NCBI GenBank assembly: GCA_003153655.1
Contig: PMAK01000137.1
Location: 1,470 to 15,940, forward strand
From: Phycisphaerales bacterium
GTDB taxonomy: Bacteria > Planctomycetota > Phycisphaerae > Tepidisphaerales > Tepidisphaeraceae
DNA: 14,471 bases
Direction: 5' to 3'
Shown here piece after piece: positions 7,921 through 13,920 of the stretch. The notes below the pieces were generated by a model. The model ran no database searches. It worked only from the letters and a program-made list of their open reading frames with translations, and was not told the DNA's origin. Each line of letters starts with the position of its first letter. The stretch's first letter is position 1. Made by a program: the position numbers and the translations under genes.

Positions 7921-8493
7921 CTAGCTTGGGGGGAGGGCAGCGGAGGCCGGAGCGTCGAGGCTTCGTTTGCGTTTGCCGCCGGTTGGGGTTGCGGGTGACG
8001 CGGACTCTTTGGTCATTTGCATGCCGCGGCTCATGGCGATGATGCCTGTACGGGCGAGTTCGCGGATGCCGTAGGGCTTCATAAGTTCGATGAAGGCTTC
8101 GATTTTTTGTTCGGTGCCGGAGAGCTCGATCATCATGCTTTCCTTGGCGACGTCCACGACCTTGCCACGGAAAAGGTTCACCACTTCGATGACTTCGAAG
8201 CGGTGCTCGGGACTGGCCGCGACGGTGACGAGAGCGAGATCTCGCTCGATGTAGGCGGAGTCTTTGAAATTTTTCACCTGTGTGACCGGGACGAGCTTGG
8301 CGAGCTGTTTGCGGACCTGCTCGAGCGTGTTCTCATCGGCATCGACGACGATCGTCATGCGGGAGAGATTGGAGTCTTCGGTGCGGCCAACAACCAGAGA
8401 ATCAATGTTGAAGCCGCGGGCGGCGAACATGCCGGCGACGTTGGCGAGGACGCCGGGCTCATTGACGACAAGCGCTGAAATAACGTGACGCAT
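7921..8493 (-). CDS. ilvN: Acetolactate synthase small (regulatory) subunit
   Basis: This is the regulatory subunit of acetohydroxyacid synthase, which binds valine and tunes the first common step of branched-chain amino acid synthesis. The protein has 190 residues from ATG 8493. The N-terminal ACT domain (about 3-75) begins with HVISALVVNEPGVLANVAGM and contains the GFNIDSL motif typical of IlvN/IlvH. A second domain (about 80-160) ends with YGIRELARTGIIAMSRG, where the family usually stops. A further 32 residues rich in Ser, Ala, Pro and Lys (KRKR at 174-177) form a tail not seen in standard members. The frame stays open to 8574, but homology starts at the Met at 8493 and a promoter-like box lies 10 nt upstream. 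The catalytic ilvB is not adjacent; the upstream neighbour is sthA. The gene is also called ilvH. Confidence 0.95.
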   Translation of the reverse strand: MRHVISALVVNEPGVLANVAGMFAARGFNIDSLVVGRTEDSNLSRMTIVVDADENTLEQVRKQLAKLVPVTQVKNFKDSAYIERDLALVTVAASPEHRFEVIEVVNLFRGKVVDVAKESMMIELSGTEQKIEAFIELMKPYGIRELARTGIIAMSRGMQMTKESASPATPTGGKRKRSLDAPASAALPPS

Positions 8494-8503
8494 AGGTGCT
8501 GAG

Positions 8504-8532
8504 ATTGTACGGGATGCGGTGGAGGAAGGGAA
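8504..8532 (-). promoter_or_regulatory. Putative promoter of ilvN
   Basis: On the minus strand, TTCCCT (8532-8527) and TACAAT (8509-8504) are 17 bp apart. The -10 box lies 10 nt before the ATG and there is no Shine-Dalgarno. The -10 hexamer is identical to the one before the vWA gene. The -35 match is weak. Confidence 0.4.
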
Positions 8533-8560
8533 CGGGATGTATGTTCGCGGGGCGCAACCC

Positions 8561-8585
8561 GCGGCGCTTCGCACCGCCGCTAAAA
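8561..8585 (+). repeat. Intergenic hairpin with CGCTAAA tail, copy 5
   Basis: GCGGCGC (8561-8567) and GCACCGC (8571-8577) form a 7-bp stem with one mismatch and a TTC loop, followed by CGCTAAAAA. It is nearly identical to the copy at 2475-2500. It lies between the sthA stop and the ilvN promoter, on the plus strand, opposite to both genes. Confidence 0.6.
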
Positions 8586-8595
8586 ATTATTTGGG

Positions 8596-10032
8596 CTATG
8601 CCGCGGCGGCGCGAACTTCTGTGGTTTCCTGAGTTGCCCGCAGGCGATTGAGACCATCTAACGCCGCCACTTTGTAGCATTCGGCCAGTGTGGGGTAATT
8701 GAAGACTGTGTCCACGAAATAATCGATCGACATGCCGGCGGCCATTACGGTTTGGCCTATGTGGACCAGTTCCGTTGCGCCCGTGCCGATTGCGTGGACG
8801 CCCAGAAGGCGGCGGCTTTCGGCGTGGAAGAGGAGTTTGAGGAGGCCGTTGGGGTCGGAGATAAGTTGGCCGCGGGCGATTTCGCGATAGCGGGCGAGGC
8901 CTACTTCGTAGGGGATATTCTGCTGGGTGAGTTGCTGTTCGCTTTGTCCGACCATACTGATTTCGGGAATCGTGTAGATGCCATAGGGGAAGAGAGAGCT
9001 GGTGGAGTTGGCGATCTGGTGGAACATGTGGCAGGAGGCGAGGCGGCCTTGTTCCATGCTGGTGGAGGCCAAGGCGGGAAAGCCGATCACGTCGCCGGCG
9101 GCGTAAATGTGGGAGACGGATGTTTGGAAGAATTCGTTGACTTTGAGGCGGCCGCGGCTGTCGGCTGCGAGGCCGGCGGCGGAGAGGTTGAGGTCATCGG
9201 TGGCGCCCTGGCGGCCAATGCAATACATGAGGGAATCGGCCCAGACTTTTTTGCTGCTGGCGAGCGTGGCCTGGACGTGATTGTCGACGACCTCGATGGA
9301 GGCGACGGATTCGCCGAGACGCAGGCGCATGCCCATGTCGCGGAGGCGGAACTGGAGATTTTCGGCCAGTTCGTCATCGACGAATTCGAGGAGGCGCGGG
9401 CGGGATTCGATGAGTGTGACGCGGACGCCGGTGACAGCGAGCATGCAGGCGTATTCGGTGCCGATGACGCCGCCGCCGACGATAATCATGCTGCGCGGCA
9501 ATTCCGAGAGCGTCAGCAGGTCATTGCTGTCGATGACTTTTCCGGGGGTGAAGGGAACTTCCTTTGGCCGGGCGGGGACGGTTCCGACGGCGACGAGAAT
9601 ATTTTTGGCGCGGACGTTTGTGGCCTGGTCGCCGCGGGTGATGCGGAGCGTGTTGGGATCGACGAAGGAGGCGGTGCCGAACAACATGGCGATGTTGTTG
9701 CGCTGCATCTGGTTGCGGATGATGTCTACCTCGGTCCGCACGACGTAATCGGAACGATAGAGCAGATCGGACATGTGAATGTCGTGCTTGACGGCGTATC
9801 CGGCGCCGTAGACCGAGCGTTCGCGGACGCCGGTGAGATGCAGGACGGCTTCGCGGACGGCTTTGGAGGGGACGGTGCCGGTATGGATGCAGACGCCGCC
9901 GATGCTGTCGGCGCGTTCAACGATTGCAACGGTTTTACCGTGTTTGGCGGCGTTGAGGGCTGCCTTTTGACCTGCCGGGCCGGAGCCAATCACCACCAGA
10001 TCGTATTCTGCTTGGGACATTGAAGGTTCCAT
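8596..10032 (-). CDS. sthA: Soluble (Si-specific) NAD(P)+ transhydrogenase
   Basis: This cytosolic FAD enzyme exchanges reducing equivalents between NADPH and NAD+. It has 478 residues (E. coli SthA 466). The FAD site is G16-S-G-P-A-G21. The redox-cysteine region reads GGVCIHTGTVPSK: C48 is present but the second cysteine is Thr53, the hallmark that separates SthA from disulfide reductases such as lipoamide dehydrogenase. The NAD(P) Rossmann motif is VGGGVIGTEYA (about 185-195), and the second FAD motif is YAAGDVIG (310-317). The C terminus has FNYPTLAECYKVAALDGLNR (444-463), as in SthA, instead of the His-Glu pair of lipoamide dehydrogenase. The start may be Met1 (10032) or Met5 (10020); neither has a clear Shine-Dalgarno. 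The gene diverges from the GGDEF gene across a 145-bp gap. Confidence 0.95.
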   Translation of the reverse strand: MEPSMSQAEYDLVVIGSGPAGQKAALNAAKHGKTVAIVERADSIGGVCIHTGTVPSKAVREAVLHLTGVRERSVYGAGYAVKHDIHMSDLLYRSDYVVRTEVDIIRNQMQRNNIAMLFGTASFVDPNTLRITRGDQATNVRAKNILVAVGTVPARPKEVPFTPGKVIDSNDLLTLSELPRSMIIVGGGVIGTEYACMLAVTGVRVTLIESRPRLLEFVDDELAENLQFRLRDMGMRLRLGESVASIEVVDNHVQATLASSKKVWADSLMYCIGRQGATDDLNLSAAGLAADSRGRLKVNEFFQTSVSHIYAAGDVIGFPALASTSMEQGRLASCHMFHQIANSTSSLFPYGIYTIPEISMVGQSEQQLTQQNIPYEVGLARYREIARGQLISDPNGLLKLLFHAESRRLLGVHAIGTGATELVHIGQTVMAAGMSIDYFVDTVFNYPTLAECYKVAALDGLNRLRATQETTEVRAAAA

Positions 10033-10144
10033 TTAAGGGCGAAACATTGGGCATATCGGCACTTAGACGGGACTGATTGAGGCCGTCTATTGCGTTTGGG
10101 GGTTTTGTAGGATGGGACGTCCCTTTTCGGCTCGACCGTCATTG

Positions 10145-10160
10145 TTTATCAGCCGATAAA
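10145..10160. promoter_or_regulatory. Perfect dyad TTTATC-N4-GATAAA upstream of the GGDEF gene
   Basis: TTTATC (10145-10150) and GATAAA (10155-10160) flank AGCC. It lies 7 bp before the Shine-Dalgarno of the diguanylate cyclase gene, in the divergent sthA/GGDEF gap. It could be an operator or a small hairpin; a chance palindrome is also possible. Confidence 0.3.
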
Positions 10161-10177
10161 ACGAAATAAGGAGAGAG

Positions 10178-11185
10178 ATGCCCCACATGCAGGTTGCGGC
10201 TGAACCATCTGTTGAGTCCAACAATCCAGCGTTGTCCGAGCTGAGTTCGAAGCCAAGCGTCATGTGGTGGGCGCTGACGCGCGCGATGCTGCTGGTGCTG
10301 GGCGTGACCGTGGTGGGCGTGGTCGCGAAGATTCTGACTCTGGTATTGCCGGACGAGTCGATGCCGATCTTGCGCATCGCGCTTTCGGCGTCGGTGGTCG
10401 GGCTGGCATTTTTAATGGCGGGACGTCAGCGAAAACAATGGGCGTTGCCGGCGAAGGAAATGGCGCGGCTGGTGCATGAGATTCGAGTCGGGCGTGCGCC
10501 GATTGAAGAGTTCAACACGCTTGTTAATGGTGGATTGCAGGACTTGGCCGGGGAGGTAAAGCTGCTTTTGCACGAACTGCGGCATCAGCGTCAGGCGGTG
10601 GATAAGCTCAAGGATGAAGTTGAACAGCGGATTGCCAACCGGAATAGCGTGCTGGAGCGGCAGATCAAGGCGCTGAGAAGCCAGGCCGTGAAGGATGCTT
10701 TGACGGGGCTTTATAACCGGCGCATGCTGGATCAACTGCTTCCGCAACTAATGACGCACTGCATTGCCGAGCATAAGCCGCTGACGTTGCTCATGTTTGA
10801 TATGGATCGGTTCAAGACGCTCAACGATACGCTTGGGCATGTGGCGGGGGACGAGATACTGAAGTCGTTAGGGCAGATTATTCAAAGCACGATTCGCGAG
10901 GGGGATTTTGGATTTCGATATGGGGGGGACGAGTTTGCGATTGTGTTGCCGGGGTGCGAGGCTGCGGCGGCGAAGCGGGTGACGGATCGACTGCATTCGC
11001 TGATGCAGGCGCTGGGCGGGACCCTGAAGCCGGGGTTGCGTCCGGGGCTATCGATTGGTCTTAGCACGTTGGCGGAACTTTCGGAGCCTACGAGCATCAA
11101 TCTGATTAAGCGGGCGGATGAGCGGTTGTATGAAGCGAAGGGGGCGAAGAAGCCATTGGCCATTGCGGAATCAAATGCCGCTTAG
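10178..11185 (+). CDS. Membrane-bound GGDEF diguanylate cyclase
   Basis: The enzyme would make cyclic di-GMP from two GTP. The protein has 335 residues. Two membrane helices lie at about 30-56 and 62-80, separated by only a few residues, so there is almost no periplasmic sensor. A helical, partly coiled-coil linker follows (about 85-168; ELRHQRQAVDKLKDEVEQRI). The GGDEF domain (about 170-330) is complete: DALTGLYNRR (173-182), metal-binding FDMDRFKTLND with D208, and an intact active site GGDEF (249-253). R240-E-G-D243, five residues before the active site, is the RxxD inhibitory site, so product feedback is expected. TAAGGAG (10167-10173) lies 4 nt before the ATG at 10178; an ATG at 10187 is an alternative start. 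The short outer loop suggests that signals come from the membrane, from partners or from the linker. Confidence 0.93.
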   Translation: MPHMQVAAEPSVESNNPALSELSSKPSVMWWALTRAMLLVLGVTVVGVVAKILTLVLPDESMPILRIALSASVVGLAFLMAGRQRKQWALPAKEMARLVHEIRVGRAPIEEFNTLVNGGLQDLAGEVKLLLHELRHQRQAVDKLKDEVEQRIANRNSVLERQIKALRSQAVKDALTGLYNRRMLDQLLPQLMTHCIAEHKPLTLLMFDMDRFKTLNDTLGHVAGDEILKSLGQIIQSTIREGDFGFRYGGDEFAIVLPGCEAAAAKRVTDRLHSLMQALGGTLKPGLRPGLSIGLSTLAELSEPTSINLIKRADERLYEAKGAKKPLAIAESNAA

Positions 11186-11218
11186 TTGATCGTCGGAATT
11201 CAGCATTCCCCCCCACTC

Positions 11219-11246
11219 TTGCCAGATGAGCCATTATCTGTAGAAT
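11219..11246 (+). promoter_or_regulatory. Promoter of rpsR
   Basis: TTGCCA (11219-11224) and TAGAAT (11241-11246) are 16 bp apart, each one mismatch from the sigma-70 consensus. This is the best promoter match I found in the window. A GGAG ribosome-binding site (11268-11271) follows, 9 nt before the ATG. Confidence 0.65.
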
Positions 11247-11280
11247 TCCTGCTCCTAATATTTCAGCGGAGCATTGATCA

Positions 11281-11553
11281 ATGGCCAGAGAGAAGTACGA
11301 ACGTCGTGAGAAGACCGAGAAGTTTCAGACCTTCAGCCGTCCGAAGGTGAAGATCGCGCGGTGGAGCGCTTCGGGCAAGATGTATATCGACTATAAGGAT
11401 ACAGAGTCGCTGAAGAAGATGGTGAGCAACAACGGGAAGATCCTGGCCCGCAAACGCACCGGAGCGAGCGCGATGGAACAGCGCATGATGGCCCGCGCGG
11501 TTAAGCGGGCGCGATATCTGGCGCTGCTGCCTTATGTGAATGCAACGGCTTAA
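11281..11553 (+). CDS. rpsR: Small ribosomal subunit protein bS18
   Basis: bS18 sits on the 30S platform next to bS6 and binds 16S rRNA. The protein has 90 residues, within the usual range. The core [20 protein letters not shown] (about 36-55) and the signature [20 protein letters not shown] with [10 protein letters not shown] match bS18. The N-terminal 30 residues are highly charged and rich in Lys and Arg. The gene has its own promoter, a GGAG Shine-Dalgarno 9 nt from ATG and its own terminator, so it is monocistronic here. The usual rpsF-ssb-rpsR-rplI neighbours are absent. It lies between the diguanylate cyclase gene and HU. Confidence 0.95.
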   Translation: MAREKYERREKTEKFQTFSRPKVKIARWSASGKMYIDYKDTESLKKMVSNNGKILARKRTGASAMEQRMMARAVKRARYLALLPYVNATA

Positions 11554-11581
11554 TTCGATATTCCAATTGCGATAAATGAAG

Positions 11582-11613
11582 AAGCCCATGGACAGCGGTC
11601 CATGGGCTTTTGT
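11582..11613 (+). terminator. Intrinsic terminator of rpsR
   Basis: A perfect 12-bp stem, AAGCCCATGGAC (11582-11593) and GTCCATGGGCTT (11598-11609), has a 4-nt loop AGCG and is followed by TTGTGTTGG. It begins 29 nt after the rpsR stop. The U-tract is short, but the stem is strong. Confidence 0.75.
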
Positions 11614-11641
11614 GTTGGTTTTACAGGGTTTTTCGGGCACG

Positions 11642-11672
11642 AAAAAAAACCGCGAGGTCTTGGACCTCGCGG
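11642..11672 (-). terminator. Intrinsic terminator of the HU gene
   Basis: On the minus strand a perfect 10-bp stem (arms 11672-11663 and 11659-11650, 3-nt loop) is followed by eight T (11649-11642). It lies 46 nt after the HU stop and back-to-back with the rpsR terminator. Confidence 0.88.
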
Positions 11673-11717
11673 CTGTACTGTCAAAAAAATGATTCGAAAG
11701 AGCTTACGTCCCAGGAT

Positions 11718-12035
11718 TTATTTCTTGGGGCCGAGGATGGCGTCCTTCGCTGCCTTGGCGACAGTGAAGCGAACCTTCTTGCTCTTTGGAATAAGCTTTT
11801 CTTTGCCGGCGTCCGGGCCGAAGCGCATGATCATCTTGCGAGCCGGGCGATCGACGAGCTTGAGCTTGCCGAGGCCTGGCAGGGTGAAGACGTTCTTTGC
11901 CTGCTTGTATGCGAGCTCGGCCTGAGCGGCCAGAAAGCCGGTGACCTGCTTCTTGGTAAGACCGGATTTCTCCGCGAGATGGGCGGCAATTTCGGACTTG
12001 GTCATCGACTTGCCACCTGATGCTGATTTAGCCAT
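11718..12035 (-). CDS. HU/IHF-family DNA-binding protein
   Basis: This 105-residue, strongly basic nucleoid protein should bind and bend DNA as a dimer. The helical body (about 11-45) reads MTKSEIAAHLAEKSGLTKKQ and VTGFLAAQAELAYKQ. The beta-saddle follows with FTLPGLGKLKLVDRPARK (about 50-67). The arm usually holding RNP is replaced by MIMRFGPDAGKEKLIPKSKK, with no clear RNP tip, and the C-terminal strand-helix is VRFTVAKAAKDAIL. The N terminus has a short Ser/Gly/Lys lead (MAKSASGGKS). The frame is open upstream to 12137, but AAGGAGA (12051-12045, minus strand) lies 9 nt before the ATG at 12035, which fixes the start. A strong terminator follows. The dyads upstream may be operator sites. It could be HU or a lineage-specific HU-like protein; IHF is less likely. 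Confidence 0.9.
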   Translation of the reverse strand: MAKSASGGKSMTKSEIAAHLAEKSGLTKKQVTGFLAAQAELAYKQAKNVFTLPGLGKLKLVDRPARKMIMRFGPDAGKEKLIPKSKKVRFTVAKAAKDAILGPKK

Positions 12036-12085
12036 ATGGGTGGATCTCCTTCCCTGTTTGTGGAGCCAATAAACTTTGCCCCAGA

Positions 12086-12110
12086 GAGAATTCTCATCCG
12101 AGAGATTCTC
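12086..12110. promoter_or_regulatory. Pair of GAGA-TCTC dyads upstream of HU
   Basis: The 10-bp palindrome GAGAATTCTC (12086-12095) and the related dyad GAGATTCTC (12102-12110) start 16 bp apart, 50-75 bp before the HU start codon. Related half-sites at this distance fit a promoter-proximal operator. This is inference only. Confidence 0.35.
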
Positions 12111-12157
12111 AGTTGGAGCAGCGGTCGGGCCGGGCACTGTGCACGGCTCGTCCGCGA

Positions 12158-12245
12158 ATCACCGGAACATTCCGGCGATGTCTGCTAGAAACTAGCGAGA
12201 TTTCAGGCGAATTCAATGATTCGCGGAGAAAATACTTGGATTTTC
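12158..12245. promoter_or_regulatory. Cluster of four dyads upstream of HU
   Basis: Four inverted repeats lie within 88 bp: ATCACCGGAA-CA-TTCCGGCGAT (12158-12179, one mismatch), GCTAG-AAA-CTAGC (12184-12196), GCGAAT-N6-ATTCGC (12207-12224) and GAAAAT-N6-ATTTTC (12228-12245). The last two have equal geometry and start 21 bp apart, about two helical turns. The segment is 123-210 bp upstream of the HU ATG and downstream of the RNA terminator. It may be a regulatory region or bound by a nucleoid protein; its function is unknown. Confidence 0.35.
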
Positions 12246-12309
12246 CAGCGAATTCTGATTTTCACGACAGGTTTTCCCCAAAAAATTTCTCAAGAGAAAG
12301 AGAAGCGAC

Positions 12310-12341
12310 AAAAAAACCCGCGGCCTGTGTGAGGCCGCGGG
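12310..12341 (-). terminator. Strong intrinsic terminator, minus strand
   Basis: On the minus strand a 10-bp GC-rich stem (arms 12341-12332 and 12326-12317, loop of 5) is followed by seven T (12316-12310). It is one of the best terminators in the window, yet no minus-strand protein gene lies upstream of it, which points to a non-coding transcript. Confidence 0.88.
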
Positions 12342-12512
12342 CATTGAGAATTCCTGCCAGACATTTCGTCAACGAGCAAGACTGCGGGCACAACGCAATC
12401 GGGCTCTGAGGCAGGCGGCCGGCTCTATGGCGCTTTCGCCATAGACCAACATACGCACGCTTGCATCGCGACAAGCGTGGCGTGAATCGTCTGTTCCACT
12501 GGCCTGAGATAT
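12342..12512 (-). ncRNA. Candidate structured non-coding RNA of unknown class
   Basis: Reading the minus strand from about 12512 to the terminator at 12310 gives about 200 nt that can fold into three stable hairpins. The first is an 8-bp stem at 12479-12456. The second is a 9-bp stem with 4-nt loop at 12445-12424, extended by two G-C pairs past a bulge. The third is a 4-bp plus 7-bp stem with an internal loop at 12406-12374. GCCAG (12503-12499, minus strand) can pair with CTGGC (12360-12356) to close the three hairpins into one domain. A weak promoter lies just upstream: TTGTTC (12542-12537), 17 bp, TATCTT (12519-12514). No credible open frame fits. I do not recognise it as tmRNA, RNase P RNA, SRP RNA or a known riboswitch; its length is similar to 6S RNA but the fold is not a rod. 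It could instead be a leader controlling HU. Confidence 0.55.
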
Positions 12513-12514
12513 TA

Positions 12515-12720
12515 AGATATCGAAGAAAAAATGCAAGAACAATCAAACCAAAACAACCTATCGATTTTTTCAGAAAATTGTGTGATTTTTCAATCAAAAA
12601 GGGATCAAAAAGACGCGGAATGATCCGATATTTATCTCCTAACATTATAACTATAAATATCTTACGAACATTAATGATGCGATTTCAGGATTCTCGAGGC
12701 GAGACTCCATAATCTTCTCT
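12515..12720. other. AT-rich gene-free tract
   Basis: The base composition falls sharply compared with the GC-rich genes around it, with many A and T runs (for example around 12521-12600 and 12641-12680). On the minus strand it holds the promoter-like elements of the candidate RNA and a further TATAAT (12649-12644). It may also carry the promoter of the downstream UbiA-family gene. I see no coding frame in it. Confidence 0.5.
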
Positions 12721-12808
12721 GAAAGCGGAAGTCTCTTACTAATTTGCGACAACTGTTTCTATATCTCGCCCCTACCCAGAAGCTGGTTTCTCCGGTTATC
12801 TTCTGGGC

Positions 12809-13834
12809 GTGGCTTCGCTCTCTCAACGATTGCTGCCGGTTTTGCAACTGACTCGAATGGCGCTGGTATTTACCGCCCTGGCGGATAGCGGCTGCGCGCT
12901 CATGCTTTGGGCGAAACAGCAGGTGCAAAGCAACGGGCGGCCGCTGTGGTATCAGCTTGATCCGGCTCAGTGCATCGCGCTGGCGCTGATATCCATCGGG
13001 TTGTATGGATTCGGGATGAGCCTGAACGACATTATCGATCGACGGCGAGATCGGCAGATTTCGCCGCATCGCCCGCTGCCGAGCGGTCGGATTGGACTTG
13101 GAACGGCGCACGTGGTGTGCGCGCTGCTGGCAGTACTGGCGCTTGTCGGTGGGGAAATTTATACGACGGTTGCGCCAAACGCGCGGCTGAGTTTGTGGCT
13201 GGTGATGTTCACCGGAGGTTTGATTGTCTTCTACGATTTCGCGGCGAAGTATCTGGTGCCGCTAGGGCTGATGTCGCTTGGATTGATCCGATTTTTTCAC
13301 GCGACGATCGCCGCCCCATCACTTCCGGTGTTGTGGCATCCGCTGCTGCTGATGAACCATGTCACGATTGTTTCGACGCTGGCGTATCACTGGGAACACA
13401 AGCGGCCGGCGTTGCGCCCGGTGCATTGGTGGTCGGTTTTTCTCGGGCTGGGGACGGTGGATGTTTTGGCGGTTGGGCTTGTGTGGTGGCGACGGCACAA
13501 CTTGATGGAGATTTTGCCGGGCGGAAATCTGACGATTCGTCCGGCGCTGCTCGGGCCGCTGGCGGCGGTGATCGCGTTTGTGATCCTGGCGATTTGGATT
13601 CGGAAGAGCAGCGTTAATTCACGGGCGGCCGGGCGGGCGCTCATGCTTAGCGGGCTGATGTGGCTGATCGTTTATGACGCGAGCTTTGTGGTTGGATTCG
13701 TCGGGGTACCCGAGGGAATCATGATTCTTGGTTTTCTGCCGGTGACGTATGGCGCCGTGATCGTTATGCGCTGGTGGAGCAAGATGATGCTTCTGTCTCA
13801 GAAGCCCGAGTTTAAAAGGGTGGAGACGATGTAG
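12809..13834 (+). CDS. UbiA-family prenyltransferase-like membrane protein
   Basis: The protein has 341 residues and about eight hydrophobic helices, so it is an integral inner-membrane protein. The first aspartate-rich motif of the family is intact: N73-D-I-I-D77-R-R-R-D81, followed by ISPHRPLPSGR (84-94), which binds the Mg2+-diphosphate of the prenyl donor. The second motif (DxxxD) is not seen; the expected region reads YHWEHKRP (193-200), so catalysis or substrate may differ from UbiA/MenA. YDFAAKYL (142-149) resembles the conserved YDxxxK segment. The start is GTG 12809, because RLLPVLQLTRMALVFTALAD before the next Met (12857) fits the family; no good Shine-Dalgarno is visible. The substrate is unknown. 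The EboC-type subgroup and quinone, heme or lipid prenylation are possible. It is convergent with ppa, whose product removes the diphosphate such enzymes release. Confidence 0.82.
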   Translation: MASLSQRLLPVLQLTRMALVFTALADSGCALMLWAKQQVQSNGRPLWYQLDPAQCIALALISIGLYGFGMSLNDIIDRRRDRQISPHRPLPSGRIGLGTAHVVCALLAVLALVGGEIYTTVAPNARLSLWLVMFTGGLIVFYDFAAKYLVPLGLMSLGLIRFFHATIAAPSLPVLWHPLLLMNHVTIVSTLAYHWEHKRPALRPVHWWSVFLGLGTVDVLAVGLVWWRRHNLMEILPGGNLTIRPALLGPLAAVIAFVILAIWIRKSSVNSRAAGRALMLSGLMWLIVYDASFVVGFVGVPEGIMILGFLPVTYGAVIVMRWWSKMMLLSQKPEFKRVETM

Positions 13835-13919
13835 TGCCGAATGCCAAGTGCCAAGTGCCGAATGAAAAGCGGCATCCCTGACCTTTCACTCGGCACTTGG
13901 CATTCGGCATTCGGCACTT
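13833..13919. repeat. Heptad-built inverted repeat between convergent ubiA-like gene and ppa
   Basis: The right arm is four perfect 7-mers: GGCACTT (13892), GGCATTC (13899), GGCATTC (13906) and GGCACTT (13913). The left arm carries the complement in units AAGTGCC and GAATGCC (13832-13864). Arms of about 36 nt (13833-13869 and 13883-13918) pair with about three mismatches and a one-base bulge around a 13-nt loop. The repeat begins inside the TAG of the upstream gene and stops one base before the ppa stop codon, filling the gap. It may act as a bidirectional terminator or transcript-end stabiliser, although it has no T-run. Confidence 0.8.
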
Positions 13920-13920
13920 C

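Noticed and set aside
8752..10023. 423-codon plus-strand frame opposite sthA
   Set aside because: Gly/Ala/Asp/Val-rich translation typical of antisense to a GC-rich gene; the minus strand encodes a complete SthA.
8596..10032. Lipoamide dehydrogenase or mercuric/glutathione reductase
   Set aside because: The second redox cysteine is Thr53 and the C-terminal His-Glu motif is replaced by FNYPTLAE, which fits SthA.
12342..12512. Assignment of the candidate RNA as 6S RNA
   Set aside because: Length is similar, but the predicted fold is a multi-hairpin domain, not a long rod with a central bubble. There is no sequence match strong enough to name it.
12262..12645. Minus-strand 127-codon frame through the candidate RNA
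   Set aside because: It reads through the terminator stem and the hairpins, has mixed composition and shows no family features.
12461..12712. Plus-strand 83-codon frame in the AT-rich tract
   Set aside because: Lys/Arg/Ile-rich translation expected by chance in AT-rich DNA. It overlaps the candidate RNA and has no Shine-Dalgarno.
13832..13920. CRISPR-like array
   Set aside because: The units are 7 bp, contiguous and arranged as an inverted repeat. There are no spacers and no cas genes.
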